In this document: one piece after another, positions 7,720 to 16,377 of the stretch
Position numbering within the stretch: position 1 is the stretch's first letter
Layout: each line of letters begins with the position of its first letter
From: Cellulomonas phragmiteti
Lineage (GTDB): Bacteria; Actinomycetota; Actinomycetes; Actinomycetales; Cellulomonadaceae
DNA length: 64,000 nucleotides
Direction: 5' to 3'
NCBI RefSeq assembly: GCF_016862775.1
Contig: NZ_BONP01000004.1
Span: 152,391 to 216,390 of the forward strand
Program-made: the position numbers and the translations under genes
Notes under the pieces: model-generated
What the model saw: only the letters and a program-made list of their open reading frames with translations
Told to the model about the DNA's origin: nothing
The model's database searches: none

Positions 7720-8639
7720 TCACGTGCCTGGCCGTCCTCCCGTGCTGGCGACGCGTTCGTCGACCGCCGTGACGAGCTGCTGCTCGATCTGACTCGCTGA
7801 TTCAGCCGCCCCAGGGTCGCACCTGGCGATCGCCAACGCGACGGCCTGGGTGTACTCGTCCTCGTCGTCCTCCCACGCCAGCGCCAGGGCCTCCAACGCC
7901 GGCAGCAGCACGGGGTCCGCGAGCTCTGCCGCCGCCTCGAGCGCCACCAGCTCGACGGGCTGGTCCGGCTCCTCGATCCGGGCCCGGACTCGGACCAGCG
8001 CCTCGGGGGACACGCCCGGCGGGCCAGCCCCAGCAGCGCTTCCGCTGCCGTCTCGGGGTCCTCGTCGTCCAGCCGCGCGATCAGGGCGGCACGGATTGCG
8101 GGCGAGTCCTGCGACCACGGAGAGCCGAGGCCGAACGTCGCCCAGTCACGTACCCGGGGGTCGGTGTCCGACGAGAGCGTGATCAAGGCACCGAGACCCT
8201 GCTCGGTCGGACGGTCGCCGTACGACATGCCCGGCACGGACATCGCCACCGCCAGCCGCACGCCGGGAGCCGGGTCCCCCGCGAACGACAGCAGCGCGTC
8301 GAGCCACGCGGCGTCCTCCGCCTTGCCCAGGGCGCCGACCAGGTCCCCGCGGACGTCGTCGTCCCGCTCCGCGCGGGCCGCACGCAGCACCTCGGGGAGC
8401 ACGCGCGCGCCGTGGGGTCGTCCCTGCGGGTACCCGAACTGTCCGAGGACCCACCCAGCGGCCTGTCGGTGCCACGGGTCGTCGTGCGACAGCGCGCTCA
8501 GAGCCAGCTCGAGGACGGACTCCTCCGCCTCGACCTGGAGCTGTGCGACCAGCGCCGCTGCCTCGTCGTCCACCTCAGCGTCCTCGAGCTCCTGCCCCAG
8601 CGCGAGCAGCCGTACCCACCCTGCGTCGACGTCAGGCAC
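7720..8639 (-). pseudogene. HEAT-repeat protein, broken by a single-base frameshift
   Basis: A protein made of HEAT-like helical repeats, probably a scaffold. Reading from GTG 8639, the first part (about 205 residues) carries repeats such as HDDPWHRQAAGWVLGQFGYP, AERDDDVRGDLVGALGKAED and TDPRVRDWATFGLGSPWSQD. It continues in frame only as far as ETAAEALLGLARR. The sequence then resumes in the next frame as GVSPEALVRVRARIEEPDQP and two further repeats up to the stop at 7720. Restoring one base near 8020-8030 gives a continuous protein of about 305 residues. Either a true frameshift mutation or a sequencing error would explain it. Confidence 0.7.
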
Positions 8640-9037
8640 GAGGCCGACGGTATCGCGCACGCTCCGACGCGGCGCCGACGCGCGTGCGTGTCCCAGCCCT
8701 CGACCGCGCGGGCCTGGGACAGGGCCGCCCCTGGAGAAGTCGCCTCGCCCGCGGCAGTACGCGTCACCTCCGGGAGGAGTACGCGGCGACTCCGGGAGGA
8801 GTACGTGGCGACCGCGGCCCGGCGTCATCGTGGTGGACACCACCCAGTCATCGGAGTTCTGGTGCCTGGTCGTCCAGATTGCACAGCTGTCGAGCGGCAG
8901 CTGCGAGAGCGATGTCATCCGACGCTGACGACGCATGCCGGTCGATGTGAGCGTCGCGGACCCGGGCGGGTACGCGAGGACCCCGGTTGTCGGTCTTCAC
9001 GGTCACCGCACACCACACCACGGGAGGACCTGCACAC
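8640..9037. other. Gene-free stretch upstream of the first amidohydrolase, with a block shared with the second copy
   Basis: No coding region is supported in these ~400 bases. Positions 8753-8838 align with the sequence immediately upstream of the paralogous amidohydrolase (43394-43457, opposite strand). Here the block lies about 200 bases before the start codon and contains an extra 22-base tandem copy. The intervening ~200 bases have no counterpart at the other copy. Confidence 0.6.
8768..8811 (+). repeat. 22-bp tandem duplication
   Basis: Two adjacent 22-base units (8768-8789 and 8790-8811) begin CTCCGGGAGGAGTACG and differ at a single base (C versus T). The paralogous promoter block near 43,430 has only one unit, so the duplication arose in this copy. 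Confidence 0.85.
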
Positions 9038-10180
9038 ATGAATCCGATCGAACGAGGACCAGCGCAACCGTCGATGGGGCGCCGCGGGTTTCTCGCAGGC
9101 GCGGTCGCACTCGGCGCCGGCGTCGGACTGTCCGCGACGGCACTCGCGTCGTGCACCGCCGCCCCGAGGGGCCAGGACATCTCGCTCCGTGACCAGGACC
9201 TGAAGTTCATCGGTGCGGAGGAGACCTTCACGACTCCCGAGCTGCTGACGCTGAACTCCATCAACGAGGACCACATCGCGTTCCTCGAGGAGATCGGCCT
9301 CGCAGATCTGGGCGAGCGCCGCATCGGTGACATGGACGAGGGAGGGCTGAACGTCCAGATCCTGTCTGCGCACACGCCGTCGGTGCAGAACGTCCCGGGG
9401 CAAGAGGGGATCGACCTCGCCCATCTTCTCAACCGGCGGCTCGTGGACGGGCCGATGGCCAGCTATCCCGGACGCTTCCAGGCCTTCGCGACCTTGCCGT
9501 TGCAGAGCCCGGAGGCAGCGGCGGACGAGCTGGAGCGCTCGGTGCGGGACGACGGGTTCCTGGGCGCACTGACCAACGGGCACATCGCGAAGAAGTACCT
9601 CGACCATCCCGAGTTCGAGCCCGTCCTGGCGCGTGCCGAGGCACTCGACGTGCCGATCTACCTGCATCCCGGCTACCCGACCGACGAGGTCTTCCAGACC
9701 TACTACAGCACGACGCGTTCGGAGTACACGAAGGAGTACCAGGACTACATCTTCAGCGGATCCGGATACGGCTGGCACCAGGAGGTGCTGACCCAGTGCA
9801 TCCGGATGATCGCGTACGGGGTCTTCGACAGGTTCCCCAAGCTGAAGATCATCGTGGGCCACATGGGCGAAGGTCTTCCGTTCTACTACGAGCGGATCGC
9901 CCAGGACATGGGCGAGCCGACCGAGGACTCGCTCGAGAAGCCCTTCGAGCAGTACTTCCAGGACAACTTCTGGTTCACGACCAGCGCGTTCTTCCAGGAC
10001 GACCTGCTCCATCTCCTGCTGAAGTACATCAGTGTTGATCGAGTGCTGTTCGCGACGGACTACCCCTTCGCGGGCATCAAGGAGGGCACCGACTGGTTCC
10101 GAGCGGTCGATCTGCCGCGTGAGGACAAGGAGAAGATCGCGTTCCGCAATGCTGAGAAGCTGTTCGGCATCACGGTCTGA
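9038..10180 (+). CDS. Amidohydrolase-2 family metal-dependent hydrolase, Tat-exported, copy 1
   Basis: A 380-residue TIM-barrel protein of the amidohydrolase-2 (ACMSD/gamma-resorcylate decarboxylase) group, which hydrolyse or decarboxylate small acids. The N-terminus has a twin-arginine motif GRRGFLAGA and a possible lipobox LASC, so it is probably exported and perhaps lipid-anchored. Barrel motifs are VPIYLHPGYP, KIIVGHMGEGLPFY and the late Asp in RVLFATDYPFAG. The usual first HxH motif is not obvious. The ATG at 9038 begins the Tat signal. A paralogue at 42251-43393 has the same length and is nearly identical through most of the barrel. The substrate is unknown. Confidence 0.85.
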   Translation: MNPIERGPAQPSMGRRGFLAGAVALGAGVGLSATALASCTAAPRGQDISLRDQDLKFIGAEETFTTPELLTLNSINEDHIAFLEEIGLADLGERRIGDMDEGGLNVQILSAHTPSVQNVPGQEGIDLAHLLNRRLVDGPMASYPGRFQAFATLPLQSPEAAADELERSVRDDGFLGALTNGHIAKKYLDHPEFEPVLARAEALDVPIYLHPGYPTDEVFQTYYSTTRSEYTKEYQDYIFSGSGYGWHQEVLTQCIRMIAYGVFDRFPKLKIIVGHMGEGLPFYYERIAQDMGEPTEDSLEKPFEQYFQDNFWFTTSAFFQDDLLHLLLKYISVDRVLFATDYPFAGIKEGTDWFRAVDLPREDKEKIAFRNAEKLFGITV

Positions 10181-10216
10181 CGTCATGACCCTCGGGTCGT
10201 TCGGCAGGTGCCTGTC

Positions 10217-10241
10217 CTGACCGCGCCGACGCCGCGGTCAG
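10217..10241. terminator. Hairpin between convergent genes
   Basis: CTGACCGCG at 10217-10225 pairs with CGCGGTCAG at 10233-10241 around a 7-base loop. It lies between the convergent amidohydrolase and antiporter genes, with its right arm covering the antiporter stop codon. There is no T-run, as is common in actinobacteria. Confidence 0.5.
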
Positions 10242-11869
10242 CCCGGTGGCAGGCCCTGCGTGGCGTCCGGGTCCGGTGCGTGCGGGGCCCCCTCGCGGAA
10301 CATGAGCACCTCGGCCGCGTGGTCGGCGAGCGCGGTGCCGGCCGAGCCGTACAGGTGGAAGACGGCGTCCGCGCCGTGCCGGCGCAGCTCCGCGACGTCG
10401 TCGTCGTACCGGGCGACGGCAGCGACCTTGCCCGTGAAGCCGGCCGCGTGCAGGCGTGCCAGCGCGATGAGGTTGGCGTTGTGGAACGGCATCGCGAGCA
10501 CCACGGCCTGCACCTGCCCCGCTCGTTCGACGCGACCCCAGAACTCGACGTCGGTCGCGTCGGCGCGGAGCACCTCGAACCCCTGCTCACCGAGCTCGGC
10601 GACACGGGCGGGGTCGTGCTCGACGCCCACGACGGACAGCCCGTACCCGTCGCGCAGCCGGACGTACGTCGCTGCGCCGATGCGGCCGAGGCCGAGCACG
10701 AGCGCGTCGGCCCTGCCGACGTCGACGAGCCGGTCGTCGGGGTGGAGCTGGGCGGTGCTGTGGTGCGGCAGGAGCCGGACCATCCGGGCGGCCAGCTCCA
10801 CTCCGCGGCGGTTGAGGAGGGCCGAGACGGCGAAGCTCATGGCGACGGCCAGCGAGATGACCACGACCCACCGGTCACCCAGCAGCCCGACGGACGCGCC
10901 GACCGCCGCGACGATGATCCCGAACTCCGAGAAGTTGGCGAGCACGAGCGCGGCGAGGAACGCCGTGCGCCTGCGCAGTCGCATCGCCCACAGCAGCACG
11001 GCGTAGAACGCGACCTGGGCCGGCAGGACGGCGAGCAGCGCGAGTGCGACGAGGACCTCGTCGAGCCCCGGGATCCCGTGCAGGCCGATCTGCAGGAAGA
11101 ACGCGACGAGCAAGAGGTCCTTGAAGGTCATGAGCGACCGCGAGAGGTCCGACGCCCGGGGGTTCTTGGCCAGGAGCACGCCCATGACGAGGGCGCCCAG
11201 CTCGCCGTGCACGCCGACCGCCTCGAACAGCCCCCAGCCCACCGCCACCGCGACGCTCACGCCGAACAGGGCCTGGAGCTCGCCGTGCCCGATGCGGTCC
11301 CACACCCGGTGCAGTGGTCGTGCGGCCGGGACGAGCAGGACCAGTGCGAATGCCCACGGGCTCGGCACCTTCCCGCCGGCGATCGCCATGAAGACCACGG
11401 CCGCGACGTCCTGCACCACGAGCAGCCCGACGGCGATCCGGCCGTACAGCGACGTCGCGTCCGACCGGTCCTCGAGGACCTTGACGACGAGCACCGTCGA
11501 GGAGAACGACAGCGCGAACCCCACGAGCGCGAGGCCGCCCAGCGGCTCGCCGGCGACGAGGGCCGGGCCGATCACGGCGAGCAGGCCGAGGAACCCGAGC
11601 CCGACCGCCGTCGAGAGCACCATGTGGACGGACGCGGTGAGCCAGATCTCGCGGCGCAGGAGGGTGCGCGCGTCGAACTTCAGACCGATCGCGAACAGCA
11701 GCAGGACCACGCCGATCTCGGCGACGTGCTCGAGACCGTCGGGCGCGGGGGCGTCCAGCGCTCCGAGGGCGAAGCCTGCGGCGAGGTACCCGACGAGCGG
11801 CGGCAGCCGGACGGCCGACGCGAGCAGGCCGCCGACGAGGGCGGCCACGATGTACAGCGCCAGCTCCAT
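10238..11869 (-). CDS. CPA2-family monovalent cation:proton antiporter with TrkA-N domain (KefB/C-like)
   Basis: A 543-residue membrane antiporter that exchanges K+ or Na+ for protons. Residues 1-375 form about 12-13 hydrophobic segments with the family motifs PPLVGYLAAGFALGAL, FAIGLKFDARTLLRREIW, SFSSTVLVVKVLEDR and VVQDVAAVVF. Residues 390-510 are a Rossmann RCK/TrkA-N domain (VLGLGRIGAATYVRL and an acidic end of strand two in GVEHDP). The domain order and length match KefB/KefC. It stands alone on the minus strand. No glutathione-linked partner (KefF/G) is adjacent, so the gating ligand may differ from the enterobacterial system. Confidence 0.9.
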   Translation of the reverse strand: MELALYIVAALVGGLLASAVRLPPLVGYLAAGFALGALDAPAPDGLEHVAEIGVVLLLFAIGLKFDARTLLRREIWLTASVHMVLSTAVGLGFLGLLAVIGPALVAGEPLGGLALVGFALSFSSTVLVVKVLEDRSDATSLYGRIAVGLLVVQDVAAVVFMAIAGGKVPSPWAFALVLLVPAARPLHRVWDRIGHGELQALFGVSVAVAVGWGLFEAVGVHGELGALVMGVLLAKNPRASDLSRSLMTFKDLLLVAFFLQIGLHGIPGLDEVLVALALLAVLPAQVAFYAVLLWAMRLRRRTAFLAALVLANFSEFGIIVAAVGASVGLLGDRWVVVISLAVAMSFAVSALLNRRGVELAARMVRLLPHHSTAQLHPDDRLVDVGRADALVLGLGRIGAATYVRLRDGYGLSVVGVEHDPARVAELGEQGFEVLRADATDVEFWGRVERAGQVQAVVLAMPFHNANLIALARLHAAGFTGKVAAVARYDDDVAELRRHGADAVFHLYGSAGTALADHAAEVLMFREGAPHAPDPDATQGLPPG

Positions 11870-11997
11870 GCCGCTCCTCCCCCGGGGTGGGCGGCCATCA
11901 TCGCGCGCCCCCCGGGGCCTGCGGAACCCGCGCTCAGCCGACGGTGCGCGGCAGCACGACGGTGTCGTCCAGCGGGGTGGCTGGCAAACTCCCGCCC

Positions 11998-12609
11998 ATG
12001 GTGAGCGTGCTGATCGTGGACCTGGATGGCGTGTTGCGGCACTGGGGTGCGGAGCTGGCCACGCAGACGGAGCAGCGGCACGGGCTGGCCCTTGGCTCCA
12101 TCCACGCGGCGGCGTTCGACCCGGGCCTGCTCCGTCCCGCCCTCACCGGGCACGTCAGCGATGAGGAGTGGCGCGCACGGATCGCCCAGCGGTTGAGCGT
12201 CGAGCACGGCGTCGACGCGACCGGTGCCGTCGCGGAGTGGTCCCGGCCGTGCGGACGCGTCGACTCCGAGGTGCTCCACCTGCTGCGCCGGCAACGGCAG
12301 CAGCGGCGAGTCGCCGTGCTGACGAACGCCACCACCCGCCTGCACGCCGACCTGGCCCTGCTCGGCCTTGACTCAGAGGTCGACGCGGTCTTCTCCAGCG
12401 CCGAGCTGGGCGTCGCCAAGCCCGATCCGGAGGTCTTCAGGCGCACCTGCGCCAGCCTGGGCGTGGCGCCGGCTGGCTGTGCCTTCGTCGATGACAGCCC
12501 GGAGAACGTGCACGCCGCGGTCGCGCTGGGCATGAGCGGACACCTCTACCGCACTGCGCACGACCTCAGCGTGTTCCTCGACGGTCTGCCCTCGGCATCT
12601 GCGTGCTGA
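11998..12609 (+). CDS. HAD-superfamily hydrolase
   Basis: A 203-residue HAD phosphatase-like protein. It has the nucleophile motif VDLDGVLRHW at the N-terminus, motif II VAVLTNATTR, the motif III lysine in LGVAKPDPEVF and motif IV CAFVDDSPENV followed by AAVALGM. This is the IA subfamily layout with a small helical cap, as in beta-phosphoglucomutase-like or epoxide-hydrolase N-terminal phosphatases. It begins at the ATG at 11998, where the HAD fold starts. The substrate cannot be told from sequence. Confidence 0.88.
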   Translation: MVSVLIVDLDGVLRHWGAELATQTEQRHGLALGSIHAAAFDPGLLRPALTGHVSDEEWRARIAQRLSVEHGVDATGAVAEWSRPCGRVDSEVLHLLRRQRQQRRVAVLTNATTRLHADLALLGLDSEVDAVFSSAELGVAKPDPEVFRRTCASLGVAPAGCAFVDDSPENVHAAVALGMSGHLYRTAHDLSVFLDGLPSASAC

Positions 12610-12727
12610 CCCCCGTGGCTGACGGCGCGTTCGCGACACGCCCCCAGGACGGGACGTGTCCCAGGTCGTGGAGGGCAGCGTCTACCGGGATCGGTGACCG
12701 GTTCAGCGCCGTGCCACGCTGGTGCGC

Positions 12728-13312
12728 ATGATCGACGACTTCGCCAAGGCCTACCTCCACGAGGACCTGCGCTGGGCGCGTCGCTCGATCCTGGCCAAGG
12801 TGGAGGGCCTGTCGGAGTACGACCGCCGACGGCCGCTCACGAGAACAGGTACCAACCTGCTCGGTCTCGTCAAGCACCTCACCGTCTCAGAGGCGCGGTA
12901 CCTCGGGGACGTCCTCGGTCGGCCCTTCCCGCAGAGCGTGCCTCGGTTCGACGACCCGCACTTCGCCAACCGCGACTCCCTGTGGGTGACCGAGCAGGAG
13001 TCGTACGCCGAGGTCATCGACGGGTACCAGCGGGCCTGTCGCCACGCCGACGCCACGATCGACGCGCTGCCGATCGATGCCGCCTGCTCCGTGCCGTGGT
13101 GGCCGCAGCCCGACGCGAAGCTGTTCAACGTGATGGTGCACGTCCTGACCGAGACCAACCGCCACGCTGGGCACGCAGACATCCTGCGCGAGCAGATCGA
13201 CGGCGCCGTCGGCGCGGGGACGCCGACCGCGTCAGCACTCGACGAGGCCGGTTGGGCCGCGCACCGGTCGAAGGTCGAGGAGGCAGCTCGGGCGGCCGGT
13301 TCGCTCAGCTGA
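12728..13312 (+). CDS. DinB-superfamily (DUF664) protein
   Basis: A 194-residue DUF664/DinB four-helix protein. It opens with FAKAYLHEDLRWARRSILAK, typical of the actinobacterial branch. Probable metal ligands are the His in LVKHLTVSEARYLGDV and the pair in VHVLTETNRHAGHADILREQ. The ATG at 12728 was preferred over the GTG two codons upstream. It is a second, more distant relative of the DinB protein at 6104-6682. Thiol-transferase-like chemistry is possible but unproven. No neighbour is obviously linked. Confidence 0.87.
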   Translation: MIDDFAKAYLHEDLRWARRSILAKVEGLSEYDRRRPLTRTGTNLLGLVKHLTVSEARYLGDVLGRPFPQSVPRFDDPHFANRDSLWVTEQESYAEVIDGYQRACRHADATIDALPIDAACSVPWWPQPDAKLFNVMVHVLTETNRHAGHADILREQIDGAVGAGTPTASALDEAGWAAHRSKVEEAARAAGSLS

Positions 13313-13488
13313 GCCAACGAGCCGCCACCCGAACGCGACGCCGGACGCGGGCCGAGGATGCGCGCGGACACGGAAGCGCCACGGCGAAGGTGGACGAGGT
13401 GCTGCTCGTCAGGTCGGGACCGCGCGCGGCTACCCTGCCCCGGCCACGCGTGGACGGACCTGACCGTGCTGCCGAGAGTGCGAGAGTC

Positions 13489-13641
13489 GTTGGACCCGTG
13501 GCTGATCGACGAGCCGTGGTCCAGCCAGACGGGTCGGCCGTCGGCGGGGACGGGCTCGCGCGGGGCGTCGGCGCGGAGCTCGACCAGCGTCGCGAGCTCG
13601 TTGTGCGGCAGCCACAGCTCGACGGTCTCGGGGCGCGGGTC
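13489..13641 (-). pseudogene. Internal fragment of an SGNH/GDSL hydrolase
   Basis: On the minus strand about 50 codons read ETVELWLPHNELATLVELRA and continue to a short linker and WLDHGSSISHGSN. This is the characteristic stretch of actinobacterial SGNH hydrolases: a beta-strand domain followed by the block holding the catalytic serine. There is an in-frame stop just upstream and no continuation of the fold downstream, so only the central part of the gene survives. It occupies most of the 350-base gap between the DinB and epimerase genes; nothing else is visible there. Confidence 0.6.
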
Positions 13642-13664
13642 TGCCGTTCCGTATCCTGCGAGTC

Positions 13665-14663
13665 ATGGCACTGCGCGCACTGTTCATCGGTGGGACCGGC
13701 ATCATCAGCACGGAGGCGGCCCGGCGGGCGGTCGCCGACGGCGTCGAGCTCACCCTGCTCAACCGCGGACGGTCCTCGACACGGGCCGTCCCCGAGGGTG
13801 CGCGCGTCCTGCACGCCGACGTCCGCGACCCGCAGTCCGTCCGGTCCGTACTGGGCGACCTCGAGTTCGACGCCGTCGTCGAGTTCATGGCGTTCACCCC
13901 CGACCACGTCCAGGCCGACCTCGATCTGTTCACCGGCCGCACCGGTCAGTACGTGTTCATCAGCTCCGCGTCGGCGTACCAGACGCCACCCACCCACCTG
14001 CCCGTCGTCGAGTCGACGCCGCTGCGCAACCCCTTCTGGGAGTACTCCCGGAACAAGATCGCGTGCGAGGACCTCCTCGTCGCCGCGTACCGCGAGACCG
14101 GCCTGCCGATGACGATCGTGCGCCCGTCGCACACCTACGACGCGACGCTCGTCCCGATGGACGGCGGCTGGACGGTCGTCGACCGGATGCGCCGCGGCCT
14201 GGAGGTCGTCGTCCCCGGGGACGGGACGTCCCGGTGGACCCTCACGCACAGCGCCGACGTCGCCGTCGGGCTGGTCGGGCTGCTGGGGCGTGAGGAGGCG
14301 ATCGGCGAGGCGTTCCACATCACCGGCGACGAGGCGCCGACGTGGGACCAGATCTACCGTGCGATGGCCCGCGCGGCCGGTGTCGACGAGCCGCGCCTCG
14401 TGCACGTCGCGTCCGAGGCGATCGCCGCCGCCGACCCGGACCTGGGCGCCGGGATCCTCGGTGACAAGGCGCACACCATGATCTTCGACAACGCGAAGAT
14501 CCGGCGGCTAGTCCCGCAGTTCTGGCCCCGCATCCCCTTCGCGCAGGGGGCTCGCGACATCGTCGCCTGGCACGACGCGGACCCTGCGCGCCGGGTGGTC
14601 GACCCGCAGTTCGAGGCGCTCACGGAGCGTCTGCTGGAGGCGTACCGGCCGCGGCCCGTGTGA
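13665..14663 (+). CDS. NAD-dependent epimerase/dehydratase-type SDR
   Basis: A 332-residue extended SDR. The Rossmann motif is unusual, FIGGTGIISTEAARRAV (8-24), with the GGTGxIS form seen in atypical epimerases and mRNA-binding CSP41-like proteins. SSASAY and the Tyr/Lys pair in YSRNKIACED supply the active site, and RPSHTYD is the substrate-loop start. A TATCCT box at 13652-13657 lies 7 bases before the ATG, suggesting a leaderless message. The 3' end overlaps the convergent gene by 44 bases. The sugar or other substrate is unknown. Confidence 0.88.
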   Translation: MALRALFIGGTGIISTEAARRAVADGVELTLLNRGRSSTRAVPEGARVLHADVRDPQSVRSVLGDLEFDAVVEFMAFTPDHVQADLDLFTGRTGQYVFISSASAYQTPPTHLPVVESTPLRNPFWEYSRNKIACEDLLVAAYRETGLPMTIVRPSHTYDATLVPMDGGWTVVDRMRRGLEVVVPGDGTSRWTLTHSADVAVGLVGLLGREEAIGEAFHITGDEAPTWDQIYRAMARAAGVDEPRLVHVASEAIAAADPDLGAGILGDKAHTMIFDNAKIRRLVPQFWPRIPFAQGARDIVAWHDADPARRVVDPQFEALTERLLEAYRPRPV

Positions 14664-15729
14664 CCGTCCGGCCGCCCGTCTGATCTCCGGGGAGCCGTCG
14701 AGAGGTAGGGGTCCCGCTGACCTCGATCCCGTCCTCGCCCGCCGCCAACGCGTCGAGCACGTCGGCGGCGTCGAACGCCGCGCCCGGCGCCAGCGCACCC
14801 GCACCGTGGTGACGTCCGTCGAGGAGGCGGACCGCCCCCTCGACGACGATCGGTGCGGTGATCGCGTAGATGTCGCGGCCGGCGGCCGTGGCCCTGCGGG
14901 TGTCCGAGCCGCGGCGGACGACGACGTCGACGACGAACCGCTGCGCGGAGCGGCCGCGCTCGTCCGTGGCGGACGGCGGGGGAGTGGTGTCGTCGTGCAG
15001 GTCGTCGAGCGGGTCGGTGTTGAGGTACGAGCGCAGGTCGCCGACCTGCACGTGCCGGTCGATGGTGAGCACCTCGGACAACGGGAGCTCGACCACCGAG
15101 CGGGTGCCGAGGGGCGCCGGGTACGTCCACTCGCGCGTCGGTGCAGGTGCCGTCAGCGCAGTCAGCACCCCGTCGCGGACGACCAGGCGGGTCGCGGTGT
15201 TGCGCTCGCCGGTCCGCCGGGTGCCGGCGGTCGGCCACCAGCGGTCCAGACCGATGGCCACCGTCACCTCGTCCGCGGACGGCGCGCCGTCGAGCGCGGC
15301 GGTGACCAGGAGGTCGGCGAGACCGCCGTAGAACGCCATGGCCGGCACGACCGTGAGGCCCGCCGCGCGCGCCGGGGTGTCGAGCGCGTCGTAGAGCGCC
15401 TGCACCGCGGGCTGCTCGGCCGTCACGTCGAGGTAGTGGGCGCCTGCCCCGACCGCCGCACGGGCCAGCGGCAGGGCGGTGTCCAGGAACGGTCCGGCGC
15501 AGTTGATCACCACCGCGCAGCCGGCGACGGTGCGCAGCAGCCCGTCGGCGTCGTCGACGCTCGCCACCCGGCGCTCGAGCCCGGCGTGCCGGCGCGGCAT
15601 CGCGGCGAGGCGGTCGGCGCTGCGGCCGGCGAGCACGGGGGTGAGCCGGCGTCGCACGAGCTCGTCCACGACGAAACGCCCAGTGTGACCTGCGGCGCCG
15701 TACACGAGGACGCGCTCGGGAGGTGTCAT
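14620..15729 (-). CDS. Saccharopine dehydrogenase-like NAD(P)-binding oxidoreductase
   Basis: A 369-residue protein with an N-terminal Rossmann domain, VLVYGAAGHTGRFVVDELVR, then VINCAGPF and HYLDVTAEQPAVQALYD. This order is characteristic of the saccharopine-dehydrogenase/trans-acting enoyl-reductase-like family. The C-terminal half is the alpha/beta catalytic domain. The ATG at 15729 is preferred to an in-frame upstream codon because the fold begins there. It overlaps the end of the convergent epimerase gene. The true substrate is unknown; lysine metabolism should not be assumed. Confidence 0.85.
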   Translation of the reverse strand: MTPPERVLVYGAAGHTGRFVVDELVRRRLTPVLAGRSADRLAAMPRRHAGLERRVASVDDADGLLRTVAGCAVVINCAGPFLDTALPLARAAVGAGAHYLDVTAEQPAVQALYDALDTPARAAGLTVVPAMAFYGGLADLLVTAALDGAPSADEVTVAIGLDRWWPTAGTRRTGERNTATRLVVRDGVLTALTAPAPTREWTYPAPLGTRSVVELPLSEVLTIDRHVQVGDLRSYLNTDPLDDLHDDTTPPPSATDERGRSAQRFVVDVVVRRGSDTRRATAAGRDIYAITAPIVVEGAVRLLDGRHHGAGALAPGAAFDAADVLDALAAGEDGIEVSGTPTSRRLPGDQTGGRTVTRAAAGTPPADAP

Positions 15730-15805
15730 GCCCACGATCCTCGGCGCCGCCGGACCAGGGGGCAAGCGTCGCGGGTCGCGGTCACTGGTCGCTCAGGGCG
15801 GGGCG

Positions 15806-16363
15806 GTGCCGCCGCGAGGCGCTCGGGCGTCGCGAGCACGTCGCCTGGTCGACGAGGACTGGGACGACGACGACCGTCGCCTGGTGGGCCTGTACTTCAG
15901 CCAGGGCACCTACCTGCGCGGTTTCACGGGCCTGTCCCCGTGCCGGTTCTGCGGCAGGCACAACGGCTCGGGTGAGCTCACCGACGGGGTCCTGGCCTGG
16001 CCGGAGGGCCTGACGCACTACCTCGAGGACCACGGTGTGCGGCTCCCTCGTGCCATCGAGCTGTACGCGCTGGCCCGGATGGACCGCCTGGAGGCCGCGA
16101 ACGTGTCGACCGACTGGTGGGTGGGCGGGGCGGAGTCGCTCACCGAGCCGCTCGAACCTCTCGAGCGGGTGGTCTGGGGCGGCAACGTGCAGCTGGCGCA
16201 CCAGCCGGGCCGCCGGTTCCCCGGCCTGTTCGTGCAGGGTGACACGCTCGCCACCAGCGTCGACGGGCAGCGCTCCGCTCAGATGCTCCGCTGGTACGAG
16301 CAGATGATGGAAGCAGCCGGGTGGGAGAACCTGCCGTACATGCCCGACGAGGGCCGCCGCTGA
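15806..16363 (+). CDS. Conserved hypothetical protein
   Basis: An unrecognised protein of about 185 residues. Its core, LVDEDWDDDDRRLVGLYFSQ followed by SPCRFCGRHNGSGELTDG, contains a CxxC pair that could bind metal. A run of aromatic and acidic segments follows (WPEGLTHYLEDHGVRLP). Codon usage is normal for the region. The start is uncertain. An ATG at 15728 would overlap the start codon of the divergent gene, so GTG 15806 was chosen, leaving about 76 bases for promoters. No function is proposed. Confidence 0.6.
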   Translation: MPPRGARASRARRLVDEDWDDDDRRLVGLYFSQGTYLRGFTGLSPCRFCGRHNGSGELTDGVLAWPEGLTHYLEDHGVRLPRAIELYALARMDRLEAANVSTDWWVGGAESLTEPLEPLERVVWGGNVQLAHQPGRRFPGLFVQGDTLATSVDGQRSAQMLRWYEQMMEAAGWENLPYMPDEGRR

Positions 16364-16377
16364 GAGGACCGCCCACG

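Noticed and set aside
8768..8811. Tandem repeat considered as a CRISPR or VNTR array
   Set aside because: Only two adjacent 22-base units without spacers. Comparison with the paralogous promoter shows a simple local duplication.
10208..12004. 598-codon plus-strand frame opposite the KefC-type antiporter
   Set aside because: Asp/Glu/Arg/His-rich shadow. The minus-strand gene has full antiporter and RCK motifs.
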